Part shown: positions 1 to 9,072 of the stretch, piece by piece
Layout of the letters: each line of letters opens with the position of its first letter
Position numbering within the stretch: position 1 is the first letter of the stretch
Assembly: GCA_021850095.1 (NCBI GenBank)
Contig: JAJZRX010000003.1
Location: forward strand, 1 to 64,000
Length of the DNA stretch: 64,000 bases
Direction: 5' to 3'
Source of the DNA: Deltaproteobacteria bacterium
Lineage (GTDB): Bacteria; Desulfobacterota; Desulfuromonadia; Geobacterales; Pseudopelobacteraceae
Made by a program: the position numbers and the translations under genes
The notes under the pieces: generated by a model
Database searches by the model: none
What the model saw: the letters and a program-made list of their open reading frames with translations, nothing else
What the model was told of the DNA's origin: nothing

Positions 1-1
1 G

Positions 2-3000
2 AACCATGTGACCGACCTGAAGGAGGGTGACTATCTCCGCCTCGGTCAGGGGGGCCAGGCTGAATACGTCATCATTGCCAAACTATCCGGCCTGGTGGTC
101 ACGATCCGTGACCGCCTCAATTACGCCCATGATTCTGCCACTCCCGTGACGAAGGTTATGAACTTCAGCACCTTCGAGGGAAACAATCTGCAGGAGCACA
201 GCCTTTACCTGGGGCACAAGGAACTGTTCAACATCAAGAGCAGCGCACGCTTCACGATCCACGCCAGCCACAGGGGCGGGCCGGCCACGGACGCGACCCC
301 TTTGAAGCTGTCCTGGGAATACTGGGGGGAGCTCGCGGGTGAAGAGGGGGAACAGTGGCGCCCGTTCAGCGTCAGTGACGGCAGCCAGGGGCTCAGCCGG
401 GAAGGGGGGATCGAACTGCTCAAGAGCGGCGAGGGGGAGATCAAGGAAAAAGAGATCAACGGCCTGAAAAACCGCTGGATCCGCTGCCGTGTTCTGGAGC
501 CGCTGGCGGTTGACGTCCCCCGCCGGCTGCCGCTACTGGACACTGTCATGTTCGTGGTCGGCTCTTCGGGCGAAAACCTGCTGCCGGAGCTGGCTTTCAA
601 CAATGATATTCCCCTCGATTCGGCCCAGCCCTTTGCCCCCTTTGGTGTTGAGCCGCGCATATTCGACAATTTTTTTCTTGGCGACAAGGAGATCTTTTCC
701 AAGAAAGGGGCCCGGATCAGCATCGATGTCGGGGTGGCTCCACGGGGACTGCGGGGAGCGCCGGTTGCGATAGAGCATAACGGCATGATCAAGGTTTACG
801 CGGTCGGCAGTCAGGGTCGGCTGAACGAGGTGATCATCGATCAGCTTAACCCTGGGTACGCTGAATGGCCAGCGCATGACTTGCCACCCGGCACCCGGCT
901 GGCTGCGGGATCGACTCCCGCTGTCGTCAATCACGCCCCAGGCTATTATGGTCCGAATCTGACCGGCGGTGGGACGGTGGTCTATTCCTCCAGCAACCCG
1001 CCCCGCCGGCTCTCGGTCTTTGCCCGGGGAGACAACGGCCGCTTGCTGGAGCGGTACTTCAATGGCATCCAGTGGCAGTGGCTCGACCACGGCGCCCCGC
1101 AGGATGGAGTCGGGATCGTCGGTGACCCGTGCGCCGTTTATGGCAACGACACCATCGGAAGTTCAGTGCTGTCGGCCTTTGCCGCCGCTTCGGACGGTCT
1201 CCTCCACGAGTTTTACCGCGATCCGCAGACAACCGTCGGCAGATGGCAATCCCATGCCGGGAGCACAGCGCCGCAGGTGGCCTCATCGCCCCAGGCGGTT
1301 ATCGCCCGGGAAGGGAGCGCCGAGGGGATCGTGGCCAGGGTCTTTGCGGCGGGTCGCAACGGCAAGCTTTATGGACTGGAGTGCCAGCTTCGTCAGGACA
1401 ACAACGGCCAGCGGCTGGCCGGGGTCTGGACGGACTGCGGGGCGCCCGATTCAGGGGGGCAGACATCCACCGTCACTTCAAGGCCGTTTGTGCAGAGCTA
1501 CGGTTACCTGGGGGAAGCCCGGGTATTTGTGAGCGCTTCGGACGGGAACCTGTGGGAATGTGACAGCGACAGCAAAATCTGGAAAAATCTGGAAAGTCCC
1601 TCTGCGCTGGTAGCGGTTGCTTCGGCGCCCCACGGTTATATGGCCGAACCGGACACCGACCAGGAAATGAGGATCTTTGTGCGCGGGTCGGACGGCGCCC
1701 TCTGGGAACGGGACGATTCCGGCTGGCAGGCCCGGCCGTTCTCCGGAAGTTTGCAGCCGGAGCTCCAGCCCTTCTGCCTGCCGGTGACCCGGGGCACGGT
1801 TTTGAATGTTTTTTCCATCAGCGACCACAGCACACTGCTGCAGTGGGACAGTGGCCGCAGGGTCTGGAACGATTATCAGGATCCGGGCGAGAGCGTGCTG
1901 ACCCCGTCCCTTTCCTGGGAATACTGGAATGACAGGGGCTGGGGCGTGATCAAAGGTCTGCAGGACGGCACCGGCAACCTTCTCCGCAGCGGGCGGATCA
2001 CGTTTGAGCTGCCGGAAAATATCGCCGAGACCGAAATCGCCGGGCAAAAGAGTTACTGGCTGCGGGCCAGAATCGTGGGGGGGGATTTCGGCCGGGAAGC
2101 CTTTGCCCTGAAAACGGGGCCAAATCCTCAAACCAGCGGATCGCAGGAGCTGATCTCCTCTAAAAACGGCATCCGGGCTCCGCTGATAACCGACCTTGCA
2201 ATCGGGTATGTCTTGGAAAAGTCCCAGTTTCCCCAAAAATGCCTCACTTTTAATAATCTTGACTACCTTGACCAGAGCGACGCCTGCCGGATTGAGGACA
2301 AGCATTTCAGCCCCTTTGTTCAGCTGGAAGATGCAGACCCGAGCCTGTACCTGGGGTTCGAGAAAGCCTTTGCCGGCGGCCCGGTCAAGATATTCCTGGA
2401 TGCGGACGAGCTTCCTTTCGACCCGGAAAACAAGCCGAAACTGGCCTGGAGCTGCAGCGGGAAAAGCGAATGGCTGGAACTGGACTGCCTGGATGCCAGC
2501 CAAGGGCTGGTCAAACGGGAGATTCTGGAGCTGATCGCACCCGGCGCTTTTGCGTCCCAGGCCCGTTTCGGCGCGTATCTGCACTGGCTCAAGGGCAGTC
2601 TGGCAGAGGGATCCTATCTGCAGTCGCCGACCCTGGCCGGGATTCATCCCAATACGACCTGGGCTCTGCAGGCGGCTTCGGTCAAGGAAGAAATTCTCGG
2701 CTCCGGTAATGGCGAAACTTACCAGAGCGTGGTTTTTTTGAAAGCTCCGGTTCTGACGGGTGAGCTGGTGCGGGTGCGTGAAATTTTGACGGAAGAGGAG
2801 CGCCAGGCCCTGCTTTCCGCAAGCGGAGAACAGGCCATCCACGATGTCAGGGATCCAAAGGGAGTACTGACCGAAAGCTGGGTGCGCTGGAGCGAGGTGG
2901 CGGACTTTTTCGATTCGCGGCCGGAGGATCGGCACTACACCCTGGATCGCGCGAGCGGCCAGCTCCGCTTCGGCGATGGCGAGCAGGGCCGGATGCCGCC

Positions 3001-3805
3001 GGAGTACAAGGACAGTATCAAAGCTTTTTCCTATCAGTATGGCGGGGGTGTTGACGGAAACGTGCGGGTCGGGGAGATCAAAACCCTCAAGTCGGCGGTT
3101 GCCGGAGTGGACAAGGTGACAAACCCCGTGGCTGCCGATGGCGGGGCCGATACGGCCACCCTGGAGCAGATGCTGGAGATCGGCCCGGCCAGGATCAGCC
3201 ACCGCCAGCGGGCGGTGACGGCGGAGGACTTCCAGTGGCTGGCCAGGGATGCCTCGCGCAAGGTAGCCAGGGTCAAATGCCTGCCGAACACCCGTCCGGG
3301 CAGCGACGGCGGGCTGCTGCGCGAAAACGGCCGGGTAACGGTGATCATCGTTCCCGATTCGACGGAGCCGCAACCCCAACCGTCCCGGGAATTGAAGAGT
3401 ATCGTGCAGGGTTATCTGGAGCAGCACAGCTCCCTGACCCTCTCGTCTGCCGGGCGTCTGCATCTGGAGGGGCCACGTTATACCGAGATTGATGTCTCCG
3501 CGGAGCTGTTTGTTGCGTCACCGGATCTGGCTTCCCTGGTGGAGCGGGAGGCCCGGCGGAGAATGACGGCTTTTTTGCACCCCTTGAGCGGCGGTCCGCA
3601 AGGGAAGGGGTGGGAATTTGGCCGGGACGTTTCCGCTTCGGATCTGTATGCCCTGCTGGAAGGGATAGACGGACTCGATCATCTGGAGAATCTGCGCCTG
3701 AGCACCAGGGACAAGGGCGGCTCGGAGATGGTTTCGATTTCTGAAAACAGCCTGGTCGCCGCCGGGCGGTTCACGCTGAAGCTTCAGCTGCTGAAGAAGG
3801 GGTGA
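2..3805 (+). CDS. eCIS baseplate-J-like protein with inserted seven-bladed beta-propeller (5' partial)
   Basis: Large component of the baseplate of a contractile injection system. The frame is open to the window edge and no ribosome site precedes the GTG at 8, so the true start is probably upstream; residue numbers here count from that GTG. The C-terminal half has the baseplate-J-like signature DRHYTLDRASGQLRFGDGEQ near residue 974, matched by a similar motif in the next gene. Two copies of a module containing LSWEYW and a later YW-x-RAR or RW-x-RCR motif lie near residues 101-165 and 635-692. Between them sit about seven repeats of the type VFxxxxDGxLxExxxxxxxW, starting near 262, 335, 387, 443, 504, 553 and 599, as in PLL/tectonin-like seven-bladed lectin propellers. 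The stop overlaps the next start. Baseplate role is well supported; sugar binding by the propeller is inference. Confidence 0.85.
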   Translation, partial: NHVTDLKEGDYLRLGQGGQAEYVIIAKLSGLVVTIRDRLNYAHDSATPVTKVMNFSTFEGNNLQEHSLYLGHKELFNIKSSARFTIHASHRGGPATDATPLKLSWEYWGELAGEEGEQWRPFSVSDGSQGLSREGGIELLKSGEGEIKEKEINGLKNRWIRCRVLEPLAVDVPRRLPLLDTVMFVVGSSGENLLPELAFNNDIPLDSAQPFAPFGVEPRIFDNFFLGDKEIFSKKGARISIDVGVAPRGLRGAPVAIEHNGMIKVYAVGSQGRLNEVIIDQLNPGYAEWPAHDLPPGTRLAAGSTPAVVNHAPGYYGPNLTGGGTVVYSSSNPPRRLSVFARGDNGRLLERYFNGIQWQWLDHGAPQDGVGIVGDPCAVYGNDTIGSSVLSAFAAASDGLLHEFYRDPQTTVGRWQSHAGSTAPQVASSPQAVIAREGSAEGIVARVFAAGRNGKLYGLECQLRQDNNGQRLAGVWTDCGAPDSGGQTSTVTSRPFVQSYGYLGEARVFVSASDGNLWECDSDSKIWKNLESPSALVAVASAPHGYMAEPDTDQEMRIFVRGSDGALWERDDSGWQARPFSGSLQPELQPFCLPVTRGTVLNVFSISDHSTLLQWDSGRRVWNDYQDPGESVLTPSLSWEYWNDRGWGVIKGLQDGTGNLLRSGRITFELPENIAETEIAGQKSYWLRARIVGGDFGREAFALKTGPNPQTSGSQELISSKNGIRAPLITDLAIGYVLEKSQFPQKCLTFNNLDYLDQSDACRIEDKHFSPFVQLEDADPSLYLGFEKAFAGGPVKIFLDADELPFDPENKPKLAWSCSGKSEWLELDCLDASQGLVKREILELIAPGAFASQARFGAYLHWLKGSLAEGSYLQSPTLAGIHPNTTWALQAASVKEEILGSGNGETYQSVVFLKAPVLTGELVRVREILTEEERQALLSASGEQAIHDVRDPKGVLTESWVRWSEVADFFDSRPEDRHYTLDRASGQLRFGDGEQGRMPPEYKDSIKAFSYQYGGGVDGNVRVGEIKTLKSAVAGVDKVTNPVAADGGADTATLEQMLEIGPARISHRQRAVTAEDFQWLARDASRKVARVKCLPNTRPGSDGGLLRENGRVTVIIVPDSTEPQPQPSRELKSIVQGYLEQHSSLTLSSAGRLHLEGPRYTEIDVSAELFVASPDLASLVEREARRRMTAFLHPLSGGPQGKGWEFGRDVSASDLYALLEGIDGLDHLENLRLSTRDKGGSEMVSISENSLVAAGRFTLKLQLLKKG

Positions 3806-3810
3806 TGGTT

Positions 3811-5646
3811 ATGGGACTGCCGATACCGAACCTGGATGACAAAACCTTCGAGGATCTGGTCAGGGAAGCCCGGGCACTGATCCCGCGTTATGCTCCGGAG
3901 TGGACCGATCACAACCTTCACGATCCGGGCATCACCGTGCTGGAGCTGTTCGCCTGGCTGGCGGAGATGCAGAACTACCGTATCAACCGGGTCAGCAATG
4001 CCAATTACCGCAGCTTTCTGAAACTGCTCGGCTTGCAGCCGTATCCCGTCCGTCCGGCCCGGGCGGATGTTACCGTAAGTGGAGTCGTGGCGGCGCAGGT
4101 ACTGGAGCGGGGAACCCGGCTGATTGCCGCTTCCGGCGAGCAGCAGATTGTTTTTGAGCTTGAGCAGGAGTTTACGCTGCTTCCCCTGGCCCTGAAATCA
4201 ATCATCTGCCGGGCCAAGGGGAAGGTCAGCGAAAAGATTCAGGCCAACGCCAAAGACGACATCTATTTTGCCCCCTTCGGCGAACCGTCTGTCGTGGGGG
4301 CAACCCTTGAGCTGGGTTTCGACGGGAATCTGCCGGGAGCAGAAATCCAGCTTTTTTTTGACCTCTACGAAGACGACCTTTCGCCGCTGGAGGAGGGGGA
4401 GTCACATCCTTCCGGGTGGCTGGTCTGGGAATGTCTGGCCGGCGGCGCTTGGCAGCCGCTGGCGATCCGGCAGGATGCAAGCGTTTCCCTGACCCGCAGC
4501 GGGAGGGTCATTTTCAGCTGGCCGCATGAGATGGATCAGACCGGCGGATGCTACTGGATTCGCGCTCGTCTGGCGGAAGGTTTTTATGAGATACCGCCGC
4601 TGATCAACGCCGTTCTGCTCAACACGCTTTCCGCTCTTCAGGTTGAATCGGTCGTGGAAGACCATTCGGGCAGCGGGTTTCCGGGGCAGATCCTGGAACT
4701 GAAAAAAACACACATTATTCCCGGCAGCCTGAAGGTTGAGTTGCAGGGGGACGAAAATCTTTGGCAGGCCGTGGACGATTTTGACGCATCCGGCCCGGAC
4801 GACCGCCATTATCGCTTTGATCCGGCCAGCGGAACGGTCACCTTCGGCAATGGCCTGAACGGCCTGATTCCCGGGCCGCAACAGATCATCCGGCTCTTGT
4901 ACCGGATTACGCAGGCTGAAAATGGGAATCTGGCCGCGGGGCAGATGTTCACGATTGCGGGGAACGACCGGTTGGTCGGCACAAACCTCCTTCCGGTCTC
5001 TGGGGGAGCGGCGGCCGAATCGCTGGAAGAGGCGCGGGAGCGGGCTCAAAAGGATCTGCGTACGATCTTTCGGGCGGTCACCGCCGCCGATTATGAAGAG
5101 CTGGCCCTGAAGACCCCCGGGGTTCGGGTGGCGCGGGCTGCGGCCATCCCCGGTTTCCATCCCGAGCATCCCTGCCTTGATCTGCCCGGGACGGTGACCG
5201 TGGTGGTGGTTCCCGAAGCGCGCCCCGCTGTCCGCTGTCCGCTGCCGGGAAAGGGTTTTCTGCAAACCGTTTTCGAGTATCTTGATCCCCGTCGACTGGT
5301 TACGGTCGATCTTCATCTGGTTGGCCCGCAGTATGTGACCGTCGTGGTTAGCTGCGCGATCCGGTCGCATAAAAACAGCAACCCGAAAGAGCTACAGATC
5401 CGTGTCCGGGAAGGGTTGCAACGGTTTCTGAATCCCTTTAGCGGCGGCTCGGAAAAACGCGGCTGGCCCTTTGGTCGGCCGATCTATCCGTCGGAGATTT
5501 ATCAGCTGCTGGACGGCATCGACGGGGTGGATTATGCACGCGATGTCGTCCTTTCGGCCGAGGGATATACCGGCCAGGAGGGAATCATCAGGATTCCCCG
5601 CACGGCGCTGGTTGTTTCCGGCGACCATCATGTGGAAATGATTTAA
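3811..5646 (+). CDS. eCIS baseplate-J-like protein (second copy)
   Basis: Putative baseplate wedge protein of the injection system, about 610 residues. The N-terminus has the family signature HNLHDPGITVLELFAWLAEM, near residues 33-55, and later DRHYRFDPASGTVTFGNG, which parallels the upstream protein. The C-terminal part (GPQYVTVVVSC, FGRPIYPSEIYQLLDGIDGV) is shared in pattern with the C-terminus of the upstream gene, so the two are paralogues of the Afp11/Pvc11 type. It also has a degraded copy of the W-E/YW-x-RAR module near residue 203 but no propeller. GTG at 3802, ATG at 3805 and ATG at 3811 are possible starts; AAGAAGGGG at 3794-3802 best fits ATG 3811. It overlaps or abuts the upstream stop and is followed after 12 bases by the next gene, so it is part of one operon. 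Confidence 0.88.
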   Translation: MGLPIPNLDDKTFEDLVREARALIPRYAPEWTDHNLHDPGITVLELFAWLAEMQNYRINRVSNANYRSFLKLLGLQPYPVRPARADVTVSGVVAAQVLERGTRLIAASGEQQIVFELEQEFTLLPLALKSIICRAKGKVSEKIQANAKDDIYFAPFGEPSVVGATLELGFDGNLPGAEIQLFFDLYEDDLSPLEEGESHPSGWLVWECLAGGAWQPLAIRQDASVSLTRSGRVIFSWPHEMDQTGGCYWIRARLAEGFYEIPPLINAVLLNTLSALQVESVVEDHSGSGFPGQILELKKTHIIPGSLKVELQGDENLWQAVDDFDASGPDDRHYRFDPASGTVTFGNGLNGLIPGPQQIIRLLYRITQAENGNLAAGQMFTIAGNDRLVGTNLLPVSGGAAAESLEEARERAQKDLRTIFRAVTAADYEELALKTPGVRVARAAAIPGFHPEHPCLDLPGTVTVVVVPEARPAVRCPLPGKGFLQTVFEYLDPRRLVTVDLHLVGPQYVTVVVSCAIRSHKNSNPKELQIRVREGLQRFLNPFSGGSEKRGWPFGRPIYPSEIYQLLDGIDGVDYARDVVLSAEGYTGQEGIIRIPRTALVVSGDHHVEMI

Positions 5647-5658
5647 TCGGGATATGCC

Positions 5659-7749
5659 ATGAGTGACCAGGAATTCAAAAAGCAGGTTTTCAAGGAACCG
5701 AAGCAATGGTTGAGCGGCCTGTGCTACCGCCTGCGGCTGATGGACGATGGCAGCCTGACGCTTGCGGGCATGCCTGAACTGGATCGTTGGGTCGATCTGG
5801 GGGGCATCGGCGTGCCCGCCTGCCTGGCGATTGGCGAATGCGGTCAATTATACCTGATTGATGCCGGAGAGAGCCGTCTGTACCGCTATGATCTCCAGGC
5901 CGGGCACCTGGAGCGACTGCCCTGCCCGGGCGGGCGGGGGAGTGAGCCGGGACGGTTCAACGCTCCGGCGGGGATGGTGATCGGCCGGCACAGCCTTTGG
6001 GTGGTTGATGCCGGTAACGGCAGGATTCAGGCTTTTGCCCGGGAAAACCTGCAGCTGAAATACATTATCCATAACCTTGCGGAGCCGCTTGATCTGGCCG
6101 TGGGGCCGGAAGGGCGGCTCTTCGTGCTCGATCGGGCGTCGCGGCAGATCCATTGTTATGGCGGCAACGGCCGCTGCCTGAACAGGAGTTTCGGCGCTGA
6201 ACAGTTACGCGGGCCGCTACGCTGTGCGACCGGCCCGGACGGTTCGCTTTTTGTTCTGGATCAGCATTATGACGCGTTTCTGCGCTTCAGCCAGGATGGC
6301 GATTATCTCGGCCAGGTGGGGGAATTCAGCCGGATTGCCCCAGGGTATAAGCCTTCCGTTTTCTGCGTCGACACCAGCGGCAATTTCTACGTCGGCCAGG
6401 CAACGGCGGGGGGGCTTCACCAGTTTGCCGCCGACGGAAGCTACCTGGGGCCGCTTCCCGGTTTCAGCTCCCCGGTTGAGGAACTGACGGCCAGCCGCAG
6501 TGGCGACCTGTACGCGGCCGGAGCAGAGGGACTCGCGCTGCTGATTGCGGAACGGAGCTACAGCCACCAGCAGGGGCTGTATTACTCAAAGGGGCTCGAC
6601 AGCGGCGTGCAGGGCTGTCAATGGCATCGTCTGGCACTGCAGACCGAAGTGCCCCCCCGGACCGTTCTCGGGGTTTACTATTATGCCTCGGATGATGCCG
6701 CGCTGAAGGAACGGATTGACCGGATTCTGTCCGACCGGCAGACATCGACCCAACGAAAGAAAGAACTGCTGGATGCGGAAATTCCGGAAACGGCCTGGGC
6801 CGGGCCGCAGCGGAATCCGGCCGATATGCTCTTCGGCGAGAAGCAGGGGCGCTATCTTTGGCTCAAGCTGTCCTTTTCAACTTTTGACGATACGCTGACC
6901 CCCTCGATCAGCTCGCTCAAGCTTTACTACCCCCGCAGCTCCTATCTGCGCTATCTGCCGGCCATCTATCAGGAAGACCCGTTCAGCCGTGATTTTCTGG
7001 AGCGCTTCCTTGCCCTGTTTGAATCCATATCCTTTGATCTGGAAACGGAACTATCCGGACTGTTCCGCTATTTTGACCCTGCCACCACACCGCCCGCTTT
7101 TCTGGAATGGCTTGGCTCCTGGCTGAACCGGGCGCTGGATGAACAGTGGCCGCTGGATAAAAAACGGCGCCTGCTTGCGGAAGCCTGCCGTCTCTACCGC
7201 CTGAAGGGGACTCCCGCCGGGATAGTCGGGTTGGTGGAGATCTACACCGGGAAAACGCCCCGTATTCTGGAGTACGCCGCCCTGGGTGAACAGCTGATAA
7301 TGGGGAAAGAGCTGCGCCTGGGAATCAGCACGCTGCTGATGCGGACACCCGTGCGGGGTTTCAGCCTGGGGGACGATTCGATTCTCGGGCGGAGCGCTCT
7401 GCGTGGGGAGGCTTCCGGGCCGACGGATCCGTTTCTGCCGCTGGCACACCGTTTCACGGTGATGATTGCGCTTTCCGAGGCGGAGCGCGCCCGCTATCAG
7501 GCCGGGCTGATCAGGCTGCTGGAGGCGGAAAAACCGGCCGATACGGTCTGTTATCTGCGGATCATTGACGAAACAGCCGGAGGCGTGGGCGCCTACATTG
7601 GTATAAACAGCCGCGTGGATGGTTACCGGGGGCTGAAAATCGGCCTGGATGCTGTCCTGGGGAGCAACCTGGCGGTTGTGGACAAGGAAGAGCCCTGCGG
7701 CAAGGTTGAGCGCCGTTCGCTGGTGGGAAAAGATACCCGATTGGATTGA
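5659..7749 (+). CDS. eCIS tail protein I-like protein with N-terminal NHL-type beta-propeller
   Basis: Baseplate or tail-tip protein. Residues about 45-300 are a string of NHL/SMP30-like propeller repeats (LYLIDAGESRLYRYD, LWVVDAGNGRIQAF, LFVLDRASRQIHCYG, LFVLDQHYDAFLRFS). The C-terminal domain from about residue 425 carries the phage tail protein I signature SYLRYLPAIYQEDPFSRDFL followed by PPAFLEWLGSWLNRALDEQW and RLYRLKGTPAGI, typical of Afp12/Pvc12-like proteins in contractile injection loci. So the gene is a fusion of a propeller with a tail protein. The start ATG has only a weak upstream Shine-Dalgarno sequence; it lies 12 bases after the preceding stop. The propeller may be a docking surface for fibres or carbohydrate; that is inference. 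Confidence 0.85.
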   Translation: MSDQEFKKQVFKEPKQWLSGLCYRLRLMDDGSLTLAGMPELDRWVDLGGIGVPACLAIGECGQLYLIDAGESRLYRYDLQAGHLERLPCPGGRGSEPGRFNAPAGMVIGRHSLWVVDAGNGRIQAFARENLQLKYIIHNLAEPLDLAVGPEGRLFVLDRASRQIHCYGGNGRCLNRSFGAEQLRGPLRCATGPDGSLFVLDQHYDAFLRFSQDGDYLGQVGEFSRIAPGYKPSVFCVDTSGNFYVGQATAGGLHQFAADGSYLGPLPGFSSPVEELTASRSGDLYAAGAEGLALLIAERSYSHQQGLYYSKGLDSGVQGCQWHRLALQTEVPPRTVLGVYYYASDDAALKERIDRILSDRQTSTQRKKELLDAEIPETAWAGPQRNPADMLFGEKQGRYLWLKLSFSTFDDTLTPSISSLKLYYPRSSYLRYLPAIYQEDPFSRDFLERFLALFESISFDLETELSGLFRYFDPATTPPAFLEWLGSWLNRALDEQWPLDKKRRLLAEACRLYRLKGTPAGIVGLVEIYTGKTPRILEYAALGEQLIMGKELRLGISTLLMRTPVRGFSLGDDSILGRSALRGEASGPTDPFLPLAHRFTVMIALSEAERARYQAGLIRLLEAEKPADTVCYLRIIDETAGGVGAYIGINSRVDGYRGLKIGLDAVLGSNLAVVDKEEPCGKVERRSLVGKDTRLD

Positions 7750-7776
7750 CAGCATACATGAAAGCGAGGGAGCGAT

Positions 7777-9027
7777 ATGAAGAACGAAGATCGGAAGGCC
7801 TGCGGCATCTGTAAGATTCCCCATTTCGAGCGGAACAACTATTTCTACGGCAAGCTGCTGACGGAGCGGGATTTTGTTGACGAGCAGTGTTACTTCAATG
7901 AAAAGCGTTGGCTGATCAACCGCATGATTCTGGGGTGGGGAGTGGTCTGCGGACTGGATGTGGTTGCGGTCAAGGATGATCCGACCAGGGTCCTGGTACA
8001 GCCTGGTCTGGCCATCGACTGCTGCGGCCGCGAAATCCTGGTGTGCGAACAGCAGGAGGTTCCGCTGATTGCGATGGAATCGGAATGTGACCGGGAAACG
8101 AGCGAGAAGGGCGGAGCGGAAAAGGAATTGGCCATCTGTCTTGAGTTCCATGAGTGCCGATCAGAACCGTTGCCCATGCCCCCGCTGGCCTGCGACAAGA
8201 AGGGGAAGTGCGAATTCAACCGCATACGGGACAGTTTCCGCATTTCCGTCATCCCGTTGCCGCGGCATGAACATGAACATCGGCATCAACCCTTCTGTCC
8301 CCAAAGCCATTCGGATCAGGATAAATCCCTGCACGACTACCTCTGCGACCGGCTTCGGGAGGGCTGCCCGGAGTGCGGCGAATCCCGCTGCGTCATTCTG
8401 GCCACCCTGAAAGTGAACCAGGACGGCGCTGTTCAGATTGACAGCTGTTCCCGGCGGAAGCTGGTCTACGGCAATCAGCTGCTCTACGACCTGATTGACT
8501 GCTATCACGGAGATCTGCCACACATCGACACAATAAGCTGGAGCCACGGCAAACAGTATGCCTGGAGTGACTTTCTCACATTGATCAAAGCCGGTCTGGA
8601 GGTGACCTTCAGCAAGCCGGTGCTCAGCCATACCATTGACCAGCACAGCTTTCTGCTGGCCGCCATTCTGGAGGACGAGGGGACTGGATACCGGGTGGTC
8701 AAGTACATACCCGCCGGAAAAATTGCCATCGAAAACGAGACTATTGATGGCCAGTCCTGCACCAGAACCGCCCGCTTTTTTGTTGAGGACGGTTGGGGCG
8801 ACGATGAATTGCTGGGCGCCCACTCCGAACTCAGGCATGGAGCCCGCTTTGAAGTCATTCTGCGGGGGAATTCAATCATGGGACTCGAAGGAAAAGCTCT
8901 GGATGGTGATTTCATCGGCGGCCGTCTGCCCAGCGGCAACGGCACCCAGGGGGGCGATTTTGTCAGCTGGTTCTCGGTGGGGGCCAAGCAGATCAAGGAG
9001 ACCGGCGGGAAAAAGAAAGCAGCCTGA
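7777..9027 (+). CDS. eCIS-associated Cys-rich protein, YFYGKLLTxRDFxxEQ family (copy 1)
   Basis: No enzymatic function is recognisable. The N-terminal ~75 residues carry a block conserved in proteins encoded beside eCIS baseplate genes: NYFYGKLLTERDFVDEQ, then EKRWLINRM and GWGVVCGLDV. The remainder is Cys-rich, with CGIC near the N-terminus, a CDKKGKC motif and CPECGESRC, which could bind metal or form disulfides once released. The C-terminal third (about 240-416) has mixed beta-like sequence without a recognised domain. It is 28 bases from the preceding tail protein and is followed by a paralogue with the same N-terminal block, so both are probably structural parts of the distal particle (baseplate-attached or fibre-like). 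GAGGGAGCG lies just upstream of the ATG. Confidence 0.7.
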   Translation: MKNEDRKACGICKIPHFERNNYFYGKLLTERDFVDEQCYFNEKRWLINRMILGWGVVCGLDVVAVKDDPTRVLVQPGLAIDCCGREILVCEQQEVPLIAMESECDRETSEKGGAEKELAICLEFHECRSEPLPMPPLACDKKGKCEFNRIRDSFRISVIPLPRHEHEHRHQPFCPQSHSDQDKSLHDYLCDRLREGCPECGESRCVILATLKVNQDGAVQIDSCSRRKLVYGNQLLYDLIDCYHGDLPHIDTISWSHGKQYAWSDFLTLIKAGLEVTFSKPVLSHTIDQHSFLLAAILEDEGTGYRVVKYIPAGKIAIENETIDGQSCTRTARFFVEDGWGDDELLGAHSELRHGARFEVILRGNSIMGLEGKALDGDFIGGRLPSGNGTQGGDFVSWFSVGAKQIKETGGKKKAA

Positions 9028-9072
9028 TATCGGCAATTATATAAATCCTGGAAACGCTAAAGGAGAGCAGCC

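Noticed and set aside
1478-3463. Long minus-strand frame inside the first baseplate gene
   Set aside because: A shadow of the GC-rich plus-strand gene; basic, low-complexity product and no ribosome site.
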